Notes: generated from the sequence alone by a model not told the origin. A DNA stretch of 64,000 bases from Argyresthia goedartella (GCA_949825045.1 OX463813.1:5270001-5334000), one strand, 5' to 3'. Counted from the first letter of the stretch, positions 31,530 to 42,165 are shown. Made by a program: numbers and translations.

Positions 31530-32045
31530 TGATTATAGAAATGTAGACCTATTTTCCAAAAAGTAATTATTATAATGTGTTATTTACTGATGGGAATTAC
31601 ATTTATACTCACCTATACCACAAGGTCCGCCCTTTAAGAGCCCTGGCGCGAAGAATGTCATGCATTCAACTCTAGGCCAAACTAGTCAGTAGAAAAATTT
31701 GGAATAAATATATGTTATATAAAAAATATTAGAAAAACAATTTGTGGAAAATATCATAGATATCTATCATATTTTTAACATGAAAAACATTCTTCCGAAG
31801 GCATTATTTCCAACTAAATCTACGAGCGCTCGGAGACGAAATCAGTTTTCTATATGAAACTTAAACGCAAAAATACGTCGAATAAACAGAAAACAAATGG
31901 TTATTTTATTTTATTTTTAAAGCTATTATTAGACGAGTCAATTAATATTTTATTTTATTTGTCCACTCGCGAAGATTCAGAGATGCCTTGTTCTTTACCA
32001 ATGTAGAAACAAGTAATTCTACTCTGTATTACCACACTGCATTTT
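31530..32045. other. AT-rich intron sequence
   Basis: No gene or clear repeat. Confidence 0.45.
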
Positions 32046-32049
32046 ATTT

Positions 32050-32660
32050 CAATGACACCCGAAGTACATGGAGTATGAAAGTAGCCGCACCAATAACTTT
32101 ATAAATTTTTGGTCTGAAATCCAACCTATTGACTTTTCACTAAAATAATATGGCCTATTTGTCACACTATTGTCATAATATGGCCTATTTGTCACACTAT
32201 TGTCATAATATGGCCTATTTGTCACACTATTGTCATAATATGGCCTATTCGTCACACTATTGTCATAATATGGCATATTTGTCACACTATTGTCATAATA
32301 TGGCCTATTTGTCACACTATTGTCATAATATGGCCTATTTGTCACACTATTGTCATAATATGGCCTATTTGTCACACTATTGTCATAATATGGCCTATTC
32401 GTCACACTATCGTCATAATATGGCCTATTTGTCACACTATTGTCATAAATTGGCCTATTTGTCACACTATTGTCATAATATGGCCTATTTGTCACACTAT
32501 TGTCATAATATGGCCTATTTGTCACACTCACGGGTCTCCACGAATTCAAGGACACCTCATTTGTTAAAATCCGTCAAGCCGTGTGGAATATGGAATATGG
32601 AGGTATTTTTTTAAAATTTCCAAGACATTTTGAGAAATTTCCGAAAACTGAATCGAAAAA
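32050..32660 (+). repeat. Interspersed repeat 'T' hosting a minisatellite
   Basis: Left flank ACATGGAGTATGAAAGTAGC, right flank CACGGGTCTCCACGAATTC and AAAATCCGTCAAGCCGTG are consecutive in other T copies (20480, 51310). Here they are separated by the 30-bp array. Confidence 0.8.
32148..32528. repeat. 30-bp minisatellite, about 12.7 units
   Basis: The unit contains GGCCTATTTGTCACACTATT. Units are nearly identical (few substitutions such as TATTC for TATTT). With a period divisible by three, both strands keep long frames open (MAYLSHYCHN and SVTNRPYYDN repeats), which are not genes. Confidence 0.98.
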
Positions 32661-33008
32661 AAGTATCAAACCTCTCACAATATTTCACGAAAACCGGTTG
32701 AGAAATACGACCTGTAGATGAGAACAACTGGGCAGAAATACAGACATAAGCAAGCATGTTTGCCCAAGCTGAAACGGACACACTTCGCTCACTGTGAGTG
32801 CTTTCATCCGTATAAGACTTCAACAAAGTGTGAGACATGTCTATGTAATTACGTTGTTGCAGAGGATTCTTGTCAAGTAGCCCATTGGCCGGCCCCGTGC
32901 ACGCACACTACCGCAATTCTCAGATCCCGCCTTCTTGTACTAGGCTAAAATTGAGACTTCAATACAATATCCAATATGTTGCTTACGCGAGGAATCAAAA
33001 CTGTAGGT

Positions 33009-33141
33009 ATATGTACATCGCGCCACAGGTTATGAGCGGTGGCCTTGAATGCGCAATGGTCACTTTTCAATACCTGTGCTTGTGCGCAGTAATTCCCGCC
33101 AACATCGCCCAGCGCTGTTAATTCGTGGCGCGATGTATATG
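33009..33141. mobile_element. Short MITE with ATATACATCGCGCCAC-type ends
   Basis: Left ATATGTACATCGCGCCAC, right GTGGCGCGATGTATAT. It abuts the next MITE. Confidence 0.65.
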
Positions 33142-33770
33142 TCGCAGTTACTGCCAGTTTCCTGTGCGCTGATTAAGTTAAGAAATTGGTTAAACTGATT
33201 TGAGCCAATCACGTACCGCTGATATTCAAAATAGCGGCACGTGATTGGCTGAAATCAGTTTAACCAATTTGTTAACTTATCCAGCGCCCAGGAAACCGGC
33301 CGTTAGTTGGTTAAATCAGACACTTCACTAACTCTCTAGACCGTTAATTAAATGTCGACGGTTAACCAAATCGCTAAAGTTCCATCAGGCAAGTGAGTGA
33401 ACGAAACGTTTAACGAGTTGTCTAAACATTCCTAGGCAACGAGACTTATACATTTTTTTTTATGTGCTTAAGCTTATGTTTTAAGTATTTTCTGTTGTTC
33501 TTACATGTTCAACCTAACACGAAGGAAAAAGGGGGCTTCTCTTCGCTCACCCCCTCTACCCTTCAACTAAGCTACCGCAATGTTTTGCCCTGATATAAGC
33601 TGTGCAAATCAGCAGTTGTCGTGACGCCATCTTGTTTTCCAACACGCCGGCTTCCTGTAAGACAGATTGTTAAAATGCCAGTGACTTGGTTAAACGGTAT
33701 TTAATTAACAGTCTAGAGAGTTAGTTAAGTGTCTGATTTAACCAACCAACTGCGACATATACAGTAGAGT
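33132..33770 (-). mobile_element. MITE with delta-type ends and hairpin core, carrying a nested MITE
   Basis: Right end GATTTAACCAACCAACTGCG. Left TIR split after GTCGCAGTTA and resumed at GTTGGTTAAATCAGACAC (33310). The core in reverse lies at 33500-33600. Confidence 0.85.
33149..33302. mobile_element. Palindromic MITE nested in a TIR, with TTA duplication
   Basis: Arms of about 65 bp (GATTAAGTTAAGAAATTGG, AACTGATTTGAGCCAATCACG and complements). TTA occurs on both sides, matching the 3-bp TWA target duplication of PIF/Harbinger elements. Confidence 0.75.
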
Positions 33771-34004
33771 GCTGATATTCATTTTATCGCGTAAAAATGT
33801 GCTGATCTGCCATCGCTCAAGTTGAAATGAAATCGCTTCTTTAAAATATTCAGATGTATAAAGTTTATCGCGAAGACAAAAGTTTGTGGTCTTTTAAAAT
33901 TGTAGCACTTCTGGTGCGTCACAGAAAAGGATAGTTGAGATTTGTGGCGCTTGAATTTAGGGAAGGTTTTTCGAAAGTTCTTGCTGCGGTAAGCAAATTA
34001 ACTT

Positions 34005-34068
34005 ATCGTCACGCCTTTTCCCATAAGGGGTGGCAGAGGCACAATTGTGCCCACTTCTGACCAGCGTC
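34005..34068 (-). mobile_element. SINE tail B fragment
   Basis: CGTCACGCCTTTTCCCATAA and GGCACAATTGTGCCCACTTC. Confidence 0.6.
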
Positions 34069-34088
34069 GTAAATCGGTATGATATATG

Positions 34089-34290
34089 ACGACCTCTGCG
34101 GCGTTGCTGTCGAGGCTCTGCCTCTCCAGCGGGAGGTCCGCGGTTCGAATCGCGACTGGGGAGGAAGAAAAAGCCCTAGGTGTTTATGGGTGTGATATCG
34201 CTGTTTCTGATTCCCACGACAGAGGGTATCCTAGTGTGGGGCCAGAAGCAACGTATATGCCTGTATGTAATTGTTATGTTGTGTTATCGC
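34089..34290 (+). mobile_element. SINE family 2 (diverged)
   Basis: GACGACCTCTGCGGCG, GGTTCGAATCGCGACTGGGG and GGGCCAGAAGCAACG. Confidence 0.8.
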
Positions 34291-34579
34291 TGTTTCTCAC
34301 AGTAGGCTTGCCTAGTGTGGGGGTTGCCGACTTATCATAATGATTGTTATGTAGTTTAGTTTCTTATTTTGGATATTGAAGGAAATAAAGTCACTATAGT
34401 CTATCCATACTAAGAAGCAACTTGACAGCTAACCTAAAACTTCATAAAATCCACTTTTTAAACACTAGGGATGTTACCAAAACAATCGGAAAGAATCGAA
34501 ATTGTTTATTCAGTTGAACTAACAGAAGAGTAATCGTCATAACTGCTATCCGCACTTAGGGATATAATTAGTTCATTTT

Positions 34580-34831
34580 GACGCCCCGAATGGCCGATTC
34601 GGCAGTGACCCTGCCTACGAAGCCAAGGGTCCCGGGTTCAAGTCCCGGTGGGGGCAAATATTTGTTTGATGGGAACGAATGTTTGTACCCTAGTCATGGT
34701 TGTTTATCTATCTAAGTATAATATTTATCTTTCTAAGTATGTGTATCGGTGTCTAGTACCCAAGATACAGGGAATCCTAGTTAGGGGCTAGATCAATGAG
34801 TGTAAATAGTGTCCTAGGTATTATTATTATT
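34580..34831 (+). mobile_element. SINE family 1
   Basis: Full copy with (TTA)n tail. Confidence 0.9.
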
Positions 34832-35245
34832 TTCAACTATATTGTCTAGTCTAATGTCTAAAAGAATAAAATGTTAGACAACTTTCCGATTCACAAATGT
34901 TTAAAGTGTGTATCGATTCTTTCGACTAATCGATTTTTATGAGCAATATCCCCTCACTAAAAGGCTAAGATTGACATCTGTCAAGTTGGCTAGACTATAA
35001 TAACCTAACTACAAGGCATTTAAATATTGGAAACGGCAAATAAAATAAATGATTGTTTCGTAACAAAAGGTAAAAACTGCGTTATTGCTACGATCCGGTA
35101 TTTATAAGTTACACGATTTTTTTTACGTTATACGCGTAAGTCACGCTATACATTTACCTCGGTCCGATTGCTGTTAAAATCATAGAGGTAAAGTACAGAG
35201 TAACAAAGCCATAAAAATTGTGGGGCCTATCTTTGTAATACTTTA
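34832..35245. other. AT-rich intron sequence
   Basis: No gene or repeat supported. Confidence 0.45.
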
Positions 35246-35249
35246 TTGC

Positions 35250-35655
35250 ACAAAACAGTGATAAAAAAAAACTAATATAAAGGAAAGAACATGTACAAAG
35301 GCGAGCATATCTCTAACAAGAGATTTCTTCCAGCAAATCTAGAATGGAGAGGAAAATAATAAACTAAAGGTAGAACTATGTGCACAACAATAAAAATGCT
35401 ACTAAAAATAATAAACCACTTACCAATATCTACATAATACTAAAAATAATGCTATGTATAAATATGTAACATATACATAAATAGTAGATACAAAAAAATA
35501 CTAATACTTTTCATGGAAGAGTTAGATAGTGTTCTTTCGAACGACTTTTAAAAGTGTGAATTGACGGACTGTCTCTGGTGGCGCTGGGGAGTTTGTTCCA
35601 GAGACTGATAGCTCGTAGTCTGAACCCATTCTCATAAGCGGCAGTGTTATGTTGC
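35250..35655 (-). mobile_element. LINE 3' end (Jockey/CR1-like)
   Basis: Reverse of the 1765-2200 family. GTACAAAGGCGAGCATATCT marks the UTR and TGGCGCTGGGGAGTTTGTTC lies in the degraded C-terminal codons. Confidence 0.7.
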
Positions 35656-35664
35656 GGAGTTTAT

Positions 35665-35850
35665 ATCATCGGACGTCCAGTGCTTCGGATGACACGGTCC
35701 CGGCTACTATCGCTACGGTTGTAAAACCCCTCCACCAACCCGCACTGAGCCAGCGTGCTGGAGCATGGCTTAATCTTACTCGTATCCGGGTAAAGGCCTG
35801 TGCCCCTCGATGGGGAAATGAATGAGCTACATTTATTATTATTGTCATTG
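35665..35850 (+). mobile_element. SINE family 3, tail A, headless
   Basis: GTCCCGGCTACTATCGC, ACCAACCCGCACTGAGCCAG and GTATCCGGGTAAAGGCCTG. Confidence 0.8.
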
Positions 35851-35974
35851 ATTTATATTTGTGTCAGACCTCACATACTGTATCAATATCAGTTCGGATC
35901 TCCCAGGTATGCGGAATTATCTCATCACGTGCTTTGTCTTAGTACTTCATTACAAACAAGTACCAACCTAGTTC

Positions 35975-36228
35975 GACGATCCGAATGGCCGAGTCGGCAG
36001 TGACCCTGCCTACGAAGCCAAGGGTCCCGGGTTCGAGTCCCGGTGGCGGCAAATATTTGTTTGATGAGAACGGATGTTTATACCCTAGTCATGGTTGTTT
36101 ATCTATCTAAGTATACTAGTTATCTATATAATTATGTGTATCTTTGTCTAGTATCCAAGATACAGGAAATCCTAGTTTGGGGCTAGATCAATGTGTGTAA
36201 ATAGTATCCAAGGTATTATTTATTATTA
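35975..36228 (+). mobile_element. SINE family 1 just upstream of the Ig exon
   Basis: Full copy ending 72 bp before the exon at 36301, in opposite orientation to the copy at 23443-23684. Confidence 0.92.
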
Positions 36229-36300
36229 CAGTGAAGACATTTACACCAATTTTCGTATCCATTCCTCCACTCTCCAACTGACTGTCCATTTCATCCGCAG

Positions 36301-36480
36301 GTTTCTCATCCGTCATCCCTGGCTACCCCCGGTACACGATGTTCGGCGACCGTCGGCATGGCGTCTACAACCTCAGGATCGCCAACGTGAGCTTGGAGGA
36401 TGATGCTGAGTTCCAGTGCCAGGTGGGACCTGCGCAGAAGCACAAGGTCATCAGGGCGAACGCCAGCTTGACTGTTATAG
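36301..36480 (+). CDS. sns: Exon of nephrin-like Ig adhesion gene (second half of Ig domain 1)
   Basis: The acceptor CATTTCATCCGCAG precedes 36301 and the donor GTGAGC follows 36480; both are phase 1 (180 bp). Joined to the exon at 23276 by the split Gly codon (G|GT), it reads GFSSVIPGYPRYTMFGDRRH, GVYNLRIANVSLEDDAEFQC and QVGPAQKHKVIRANASLTVI. DDAEFQCQV is the F-strand cysteine signature (DxAxYxC with Phe for Tyr) that pairs with the cysteine of the previous exon, so the domain is complete. The GF[SA]xVIPGxPRY and YNLRI blocks are typical of Sns/Hibris. ANVS and ANAS are potential N-glycosylation sites. The following Ig exon was not found within 27.5 kb, implying another very long intron or a window edge effect. 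Confidence 0.9.
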
Positions 36481-36885
36481 GTGAGCTAGTTAAACACATT
36501 TATTTCCAAAAAAAAACAATACAATTTTACGGTACATAATTTTGCCAAACCGAGAGATTTGTTGGCAGATTATTCCCTCGTTTTCATGTTTCAAGTTTAA
36601 CATTGTATTGAGCAAACACACAAAGTAAACAACACAGATACAATTACAATAAGTATCCTAGCAATTAGGTACTACTACTGGTTGAAAAGGCAGGAAAGGT
36701 AAAAAATAAAAAACGCAGATATATTTTGTATAGCTACTTAATTAAAAACGACCATGAGTCATGCTTCTTACACAGTTATAAATTTATTACTTTTACAATC
36801 CAGTTAAGCAAGTAGTTATTATAACAAATTATTGCGACATCTTTTATAAGTGAGTTACATACATTTACACACAGCACACTCATTG
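36481..36885. other. Intron sequence after the Ig exon
   Basis: AT-rich, no repeat or exon recognised. Confidence 0.45.
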
Positions 36886-36889
36886 CTTC

Positions 36890-37095
36890 CGAGTGAGAGT
36901 GTTAGTACTCGTAAAGCTGTGTAAGAGGCCCTTATAGGGCTACTTGAAGACTGACAATCGGGTTGGCCACTTACACGTCACTCTTCTATCAACCAGTAGT
37001 GAGCCAGCGTGGTGGATCATGGCTCGATCTTTCTCGAATTCGAGTAAAGGCCTATGTCCCCTCGATGGGAACTAAGGGGCCACATTTATTTTTTT
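36890..37095 (+). mobile_element. SINE family 3 variant tail
   Basis: GGCCCTTATAGGGCTACTTG, AGTGAGCCAGCGTGGTGGAT and GAGTAAAGGCCTATGTCCCC. A reverse copy is at 50470-50680. Confidence 0.8.
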
Positions 37096-37114
37096 ATAGG
37101 TTTAATTAGGATCA

Positions 37115-37294
37115 CCTTTGAAGGTACATTGCTTCTGACCCCACACTAGGATACCCTGCGTCGTGGGAACCAGAAACAGCGACGTAACATACATATGAAC
37201 ATCCAAGACCCGGGGATATTTTCTTTATCCCCAGCCGGGGATCGAACCCGGGACCTCCCGTATGTAGGCAGAGCCACTGCGCCACGGAGGTCGG
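37115..37294 (-). mobile_element. SINE family 2
   Basis: Reverse copy with CCCAGCCGGGGATCGAACCC and CACTGCGCCACGGAGGTCG. Confidence 0.9.
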
Positions 37295-37359
37295 CTTTAT
37301 TTAACCTCACGGCTAAAATTGTTGCTCACTCAGTTCACTTGTTTACTTTTAAATCTGAG

Positions 37360-37660
37360 AGTTTTTGAAAGGTTGAACCGATTTTAATAAAATATATCTG
37401 CTAACTACTATCGCAGTGAAGTCTACTGCCAACTTCAAAAAACCACATTTCAATCCGCTATTCCTTGTTTAGCTGATAACTTTAGAACTACTGAACCGAT
37501 TTTAATTAAAACTATCTATTAACGATCGCATAGAAGTATATTACCATTTCCCCGTTCGACCGCTAGGGTGCCACTGACAGACATACAGACAGACACACCG
37601 AACGACCGACGCTTCAAACTCGTAACAACCCCCTTTTGGTCGTTTGAGGTTAAAAATTGT
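37360..37660. repeat. Old interspersed repeat (CCGATTTTAATAAAA type)
   Basis: AACCGATTTTAATAAAATAT and AGTGAAGTCTACTGCCAAC recur in diverged form near 60190-60310 and 5400. The element also ends in a GACAGACATACAGACAGACA run. Confidence 0.45.
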
Positions 37661-38050
37661 ATTCTTCCCCGGATCTTCATAGAAAACAAAAATAATAAGT
37701 AGAAAACAGTGTATAATGTATGAAAACGTAAGGAATAAGAGAGTAAGAAGGCTATCATCATATGTTGTCATATTATGCTATGTTTCTCAAATATTTTTCA
37801 TACGGCAAACCATATTATCGTTTACAACCTTCCTTCGACCGAAATATTATAGGTTTTACTCGAAATATGCACACGGCTTCCCCTCAGAAGTTGTCATAAA
37901 TTCACACATTATGGTATGTTAGCGCGGAGGAGAAAAGTCCTTCTACACTGAAAATTATGTATTTATATGGAGCCTACTAAAAGATAATATTTTAGTATGG
38001 AGAACTATGAAACCGAACTAAAGTTTTATTTGTTTTATCGATAACAGAAC
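37661..38050. other. No gene recognised
   Basis: AT-rich, unassigned. Confidence 0.45.
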
Positions 38051-38051
38051 A

Positions 38052-38235
38052 CAGCGTCACGCCTTTTCCCATACAGGGTGGCAGAGACACGATTGTACCC
38101 ACTTTTAGCCAGTTATTCGATATTCCATTTTGCGTGACAGGTGGCTAGCCCATCGCCGCAGCTAAGGAGTAATAAAGGTTTCTTAAAGATGTTTTACATC
38201 ACCGTTACAACGTCCGTATAATGTACTGAGGATGA
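38052..38235 (-). mobile_element. SINE tail B copy
   Basis: GCGTCACGCCTTTTCCCATA, GCGTGACAGGTGGCTAGCCC and CCGTTACAACGTCCGTATAA. Confidence 0.75.
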
Positions 38236-38304
38236 ATAACTTATGTTTTATCAATATATTAAAGATTTGATTTGCTTTACAACTGCTTACCCACTGTTCA
38301 ATTT

Positions 38305-38356
38305 CGGTCTCTAAACTTTTTGGAACTTTTTGTAAAATTCCAAAAAGTGTAGACCG
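38305..38356. repeat. Hairpin, about 19-bp imperfect arms
   Basis: CGGTCTCTAAACTTTTTGG pairs with CCAAAAAGTGTAGACCG, with one bulge. Confidence 0.8.
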
Positions 38357-38819
38357 ATTTCATTTACGAAAGTTATTTGAATTGTCATTTTGGCAATCGT
38401 ATCCAAACAGCAATACCTCAGTTTTTTCATAACCCACGTCGAACATTCTGCCAAAAATTCTGTGTGTCTGTTTTGTGTGTAGTGTAGCCTAGGCAAGTGT
38501 TTATAATATCTCTTTCGTTTTTTAGGCAATACAATCAGAAAAGTTCACAAGATTTTAAGTGCATAACTAAGATGGGACACCTAAACTAGTAGCCTCAGAT
38601 CGGTGAAAACCTGTATTTCAGACTTCAGTGCTTATTGCTAATGAAACATTACACATTTCTATAGCAGGAACTAAAGCAAAACAATTAGATTAATCTACAA
38701 AAACAAGACTAAATTTTAAATAAAAAGGAGATAATTTAGAAGTGAGTGTGTATTTACGAGGGTGTGTGAGAGTGGAGATAATACTAAAAATGATACTATG
38801 ACATATAAGTAGAATAAAT

Positions 38820-39005
38820 AGACGGCCTTTGTGCCGCTGCGGTTGTGGCTCTGCCTGCCATGCGAGAGGTCCCGGGTTCGAACCCCGGCTGGGGATTAAG
38901 CAAAAAAAAACCGGTCTTGGATGTTCATATGTGTGTGACGTCGCTGTTTCTGGTTCCCACGACACAAGGTAGTGTGGGGCCAGAAGCAATGTTTTTTATG
39001 TTTTA
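38820..39005 (+). mobile_element. SINE family 2
   Basis: CTGCCATGCGAGAGGTCCCG, GGTTCGAACCCCGGCTGGGG and GTGTGACGTCGCTG. Confidence 0.9.
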
Positions 39006-39006
39006 T

Positions 39007-39490
39007 GTTTATGTGACTGCTACATAATGGAGGGCATTAATACTCGAGAGTGGGTTTATGAAACGAGCCGAAGGCGAGTTTCATAATAATATCACTCGAG
39101 AGTTTTAATGCCTAGTTATGTACAGTTACATACACTAGTTTATCTACACACATATCATAAGCTCTCTTTGATGTGTTCAGGAACCGCATGTTTGACCGGC
39201 ATTGTGGCTCTGCAGTTGTTTAGCTTGTTCTGTAGGACCAACTTCGGGAGTCGGCGTTCGAAATTTGAATGTTAGTACCAACTTCACAGACAAACTAGGG
39301 GCGGCACGCAGGCGGGCGTCGGCGTTCGAAATTTGAATGTCATTATATGTAGAAAAACTACACATAATGACCAAAATGTGTAGTTTTCCAGATACGAAAC
39401 GAGTTTTTACCAAGTAGTTTAACATAATGCTGATCGTAACGTGCGGTTTTTGAACGCAGTAAAGAGGGTTTATGATACGTGTGTAGATAA
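39007..39490 (+). mobile_element. MITE family Y with hairpin
   Basis: Directly abuts the SINE; CTCGAGAGTGGGTTTATGAA and the terminal GATACGTGTGTAGATAAA are intact. Confidence 0.85.
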
Positions 39491-40095
39491 ATTAAGTTAA
39501 AGTTATTTCTCCAGTGTCAACGGATCTCTTGTGACATTTTAATATTTAGTTATGTTCTCGCGTTTTATCATAATTCAGTAATTATAAAAAAATAAAAGGT
39601 GTGTTTTTTATATCATGAGTGGTAAGGGTATACATAATATATATCAGCAGATTAATATCTGCTCACTATACCATAACTACCCTCACCTCCAACCACTCGA
39701 GGTTAAAAGCGATAAAATAAAAAACCTTACGCAACAAGCTCTGAGCAGAAACTCTCGTCAAAATTGGGTCCAAAAGTAAAAGACGTTTTTTATGGCCAAA
39801 GTGTTAACCCTTGCGAGACGGCGGAATCAAGACCTCTGCCCGAGGCAGATATTTGGGGTCTTTTACGATCAGTACCAAACGAAGGGTTATCCATGATAGG
39901 TTTTCGGTAAGGATGGCGTACGATTTATTGTGTTTGATATTGGGAGTATTTTTTTTTCTTTTTTGAGTGTTGTTATCGAAATTATTTACAAAAGGGTGTC
40001 GTCTAGCTACAGCAGCTCTTTCTAGTAAGCATCTTCTCTTCAAATGTTGCAAAGTCAAGATATATTATCGTAAAATATGAACACTTTTACATAAA
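39491..40095. other. No gene recognised
   Basis: AT-rich with a small hairpin near 39640-39660 (CAGATTAATATCTG). No coding signal is seen. Confidence 0.4.
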
Positions 40096-40325
40096 TACAT
40101 TGCTTCTGGCCCTACACTAGGATCCGAAATTGCGACGTCACAAACATAAAGCATCCAATAGCTGGGTCGTTTATTTTTGTATTACTACCATTACAGGCTT
40201 AACTTAGCCTAATGCTAGGTATTTTTATAAGTATTTATTTATTCATGTTTCTTGTCGTACTCCCCTGTCGAAATTCGAACCTGGGACCACTCGCTTGTGA
40301 GACAGAACCTGCGCCACAGAGGTCT
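40096..40325 (-). mobile_element. SINE family 2, diverged and interrupted
   Basis: 3' body CTTCTGGCCCTACACTAGGA and head TCGAAATTCGAACCTGGGAC are separated by about 90 bp of extra sequence. Confidence 0.7.
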
Positions 40326-40734
40326 TCAAAACGTATCATTACTTTTGTCATCATCACACATTATTATCTTCCCCACAACGTGGCCATACTTCATCGACAC
40401 AATCCCCCCACACTAGGGTCGCAATAATAGAACGGCGGCTATTTTAGTGTGGGCCTTTTATTCAAATGCGCTAGTTCCCGTTCCAATAAGCAATACGGGC
40501 TGGTGATATTTCCTACCCACGCCCGTTCAAGGGTTAACAGGGAAGGGGTATTCTGGTAAAATTAAAAATCTCTACGTACGATTTTTATTATACACGTAAA
40601 ACTTAAGTGTCTGCTTACCCCTCTTTCGGAAAAAAAGCGTAAAGCTTATGTACGAATCATGTATGTACTGAAATGGTATTTCATCGGTTTTTTCTCATAT
40701 AGGGATGCAGAGTCACAAATACGCCCACGTTTAG

Positions 40735-41510
40735 CTAGTAGTACAAAGTTGTTAATGACTGGCTAATCTTTGGCAAAATTGTTCTTGTCATTAAAGACTG
40801 GCTAATCTCAGACAAAATTGTACTTGTCATTAAAGACTGGCTAATCTTCGGCAAAATTGTACATGTCATTGATAACTGGCTAATCTTTGGCAAAATTGTA
40901 AATGTCATTAAAGACTGGCTAATGTTCGGTAAAATTGTACACGTTATTAAAGACTGGCTAATCTTTGGCAAAATTGTACTTGCCATTAAAGACTGGATAT
41001 TCTTTGTAAAAATTGTAGATGTTGTTAATGACTGGATAATCTTTGGGAAAAATTGTACTTGCCATTAAAGACTGGCTAATCTTCCGCAAAATTGTACATG
41101 TCATTAATAACTGCCTAATCTTTGGCAAAATTGTAAATGTCATTAAAGACTGGCTAATGTTCGGCAAAATTGTACATGTTATTTATAGACTGGCTAATCT
41201 TTGGCAAATCTTTGGCAAAATTGTACTTGCCATTAAAGACTGGATATTCTTTGGAAAAATTGTAGATGTTGTTAATGACTGGATAATCTTTGGAAAAAAT
41301 TGTACCTACTTGCCATTTAAGACTGGCTAATCTTCCGCAAAATTGTACATGTCATTAATAACTGCCTAATCTTTGGCAAAATTTTAAATGTCATTAAAGA
41401 CTGGCTAATGTTCGGCAAAATTGTACATGTTATTTTAAAGACTGGCTAATCTTTGGCAAAATTGTACTTGCCATTAAAGACTGGCAAATCTTTGGCAAAA
41501 TTGTGCCTCT
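40735..41510. repeat. 39-bp minisatellite with higher-order repeat
   Basis: The unit contains AAGACTGGCTAATCTTTGGC and AAAATTGTAC. About 19-20 units. Blocks of six units repeat: distinctive variants (ATAACTGCCTAATC, GGATATTCTTTG, CTAATCTTCCGC) recur in the same order, starting near 40862, 41097 and 41348. Confidence 0.95.
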
Positions 41511-41545
41511 GCTGCCCCTTCCGGGAAAAGGCGTGACGCTTTATT
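41511..41545 (+). mobile_element. SINE tail B fragment flanking the minisatellite
   Basis: TGCCTCTGCTGCCCCTTCCG and AAAAGGCGTGACGCTT. Confidence 0.5.
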
Positions 41546-41549
41546 GTTT

Positions 41550-42000
41550 TCGTTATCATTGTCACTAGCGGGAATTGAACCTGTGGTCACCCACATCCTC
41601 GGAAATTAAGGCACGAAATGGACATCTTTATGTTTGCACTGAAACGGTTTTACATGTTTTAGTTGATATGAAAAGGATTTTATATCCTTCTCCTGAAATT
41701 GAAAAACAACTTATTTTTATGCGTGATCTTAAACTTCGCGGGGATGATTGCTTGGCTTGATCGCGTGTAATTTTTCATTGCTTTCTCTTTATTACCATAT
41801 CAAGTGCGATATATGGTAAATATGTTTCGCAGAGGGAAAGAGATGCGTGGGTCGGCCAGCAGCCGGATGGGTCGAAACGTCACCGATATCGCGGGGAAAA
41901 CCCGGATTCTAATGTCACTGGGCTGGATCAGTTGGCACAATTATTCACCAATTAAAAAAAAAACGGTCAAGTGCGAGTCTAAATCGCGCACAAAGGGTTC
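41550..42000. other. Unassigned; tRNA-like fragment and GC-rich patch
   Basis: GCGGGAATTGAACCTGTGG at 41569 looks like a decayed reverse B box. A GC-rich patch at 41840-41930 (GGGTCGGCCAGCAGCCGGAT) has no recognised product. Confidence 0.35.
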
Positions 42001-42004
42001 CGTA

Positions 42005-42165
42005 CCACCGTTCAATGGAAGCGATGGTGTGGAGTGAATAGTTTGGATTTTACACAGCAAAATATTGTTTACAAAGTTATTGGTGCGGTTACTTTCACAC
42101 TCCATGTACGTAACCAGGTGCATCCATAAGTTTGTATGTGGTATTGAAAGAATTGTTGTATGGGA
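42005..42165 (-). repeat. Interspersed repeat 'T'
   Basis: Reverse copy with GGTGCATCCATAAGTTTGTA and TTACAAAGTTATTGGTGCGG. Confidence 0.75.

Noticed and set aside
32148..32528. CRISPR-like array
   Set aside because: The 30-bp units are contiguous with no spacers, and the genome is eukaryotic.
32049..32614. Open frames of 168 and 154 codons with decapeptide repeats
   Set aside because: Both come from the 30-bp minisatellite, whose period is divisible by three; there is no start context or homologue.
40735..41330. Repetitive frames (SQSLMTxTILPKI and IVHVIKDWLIFGK types)
   Set aside because: They are translations of the 39-bp minisatellite on each strand.
41804..42037. 77-codon frame in a GC-rich patch
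   Set aside because: No domain, and it runs into the reverse copy of repeat T.
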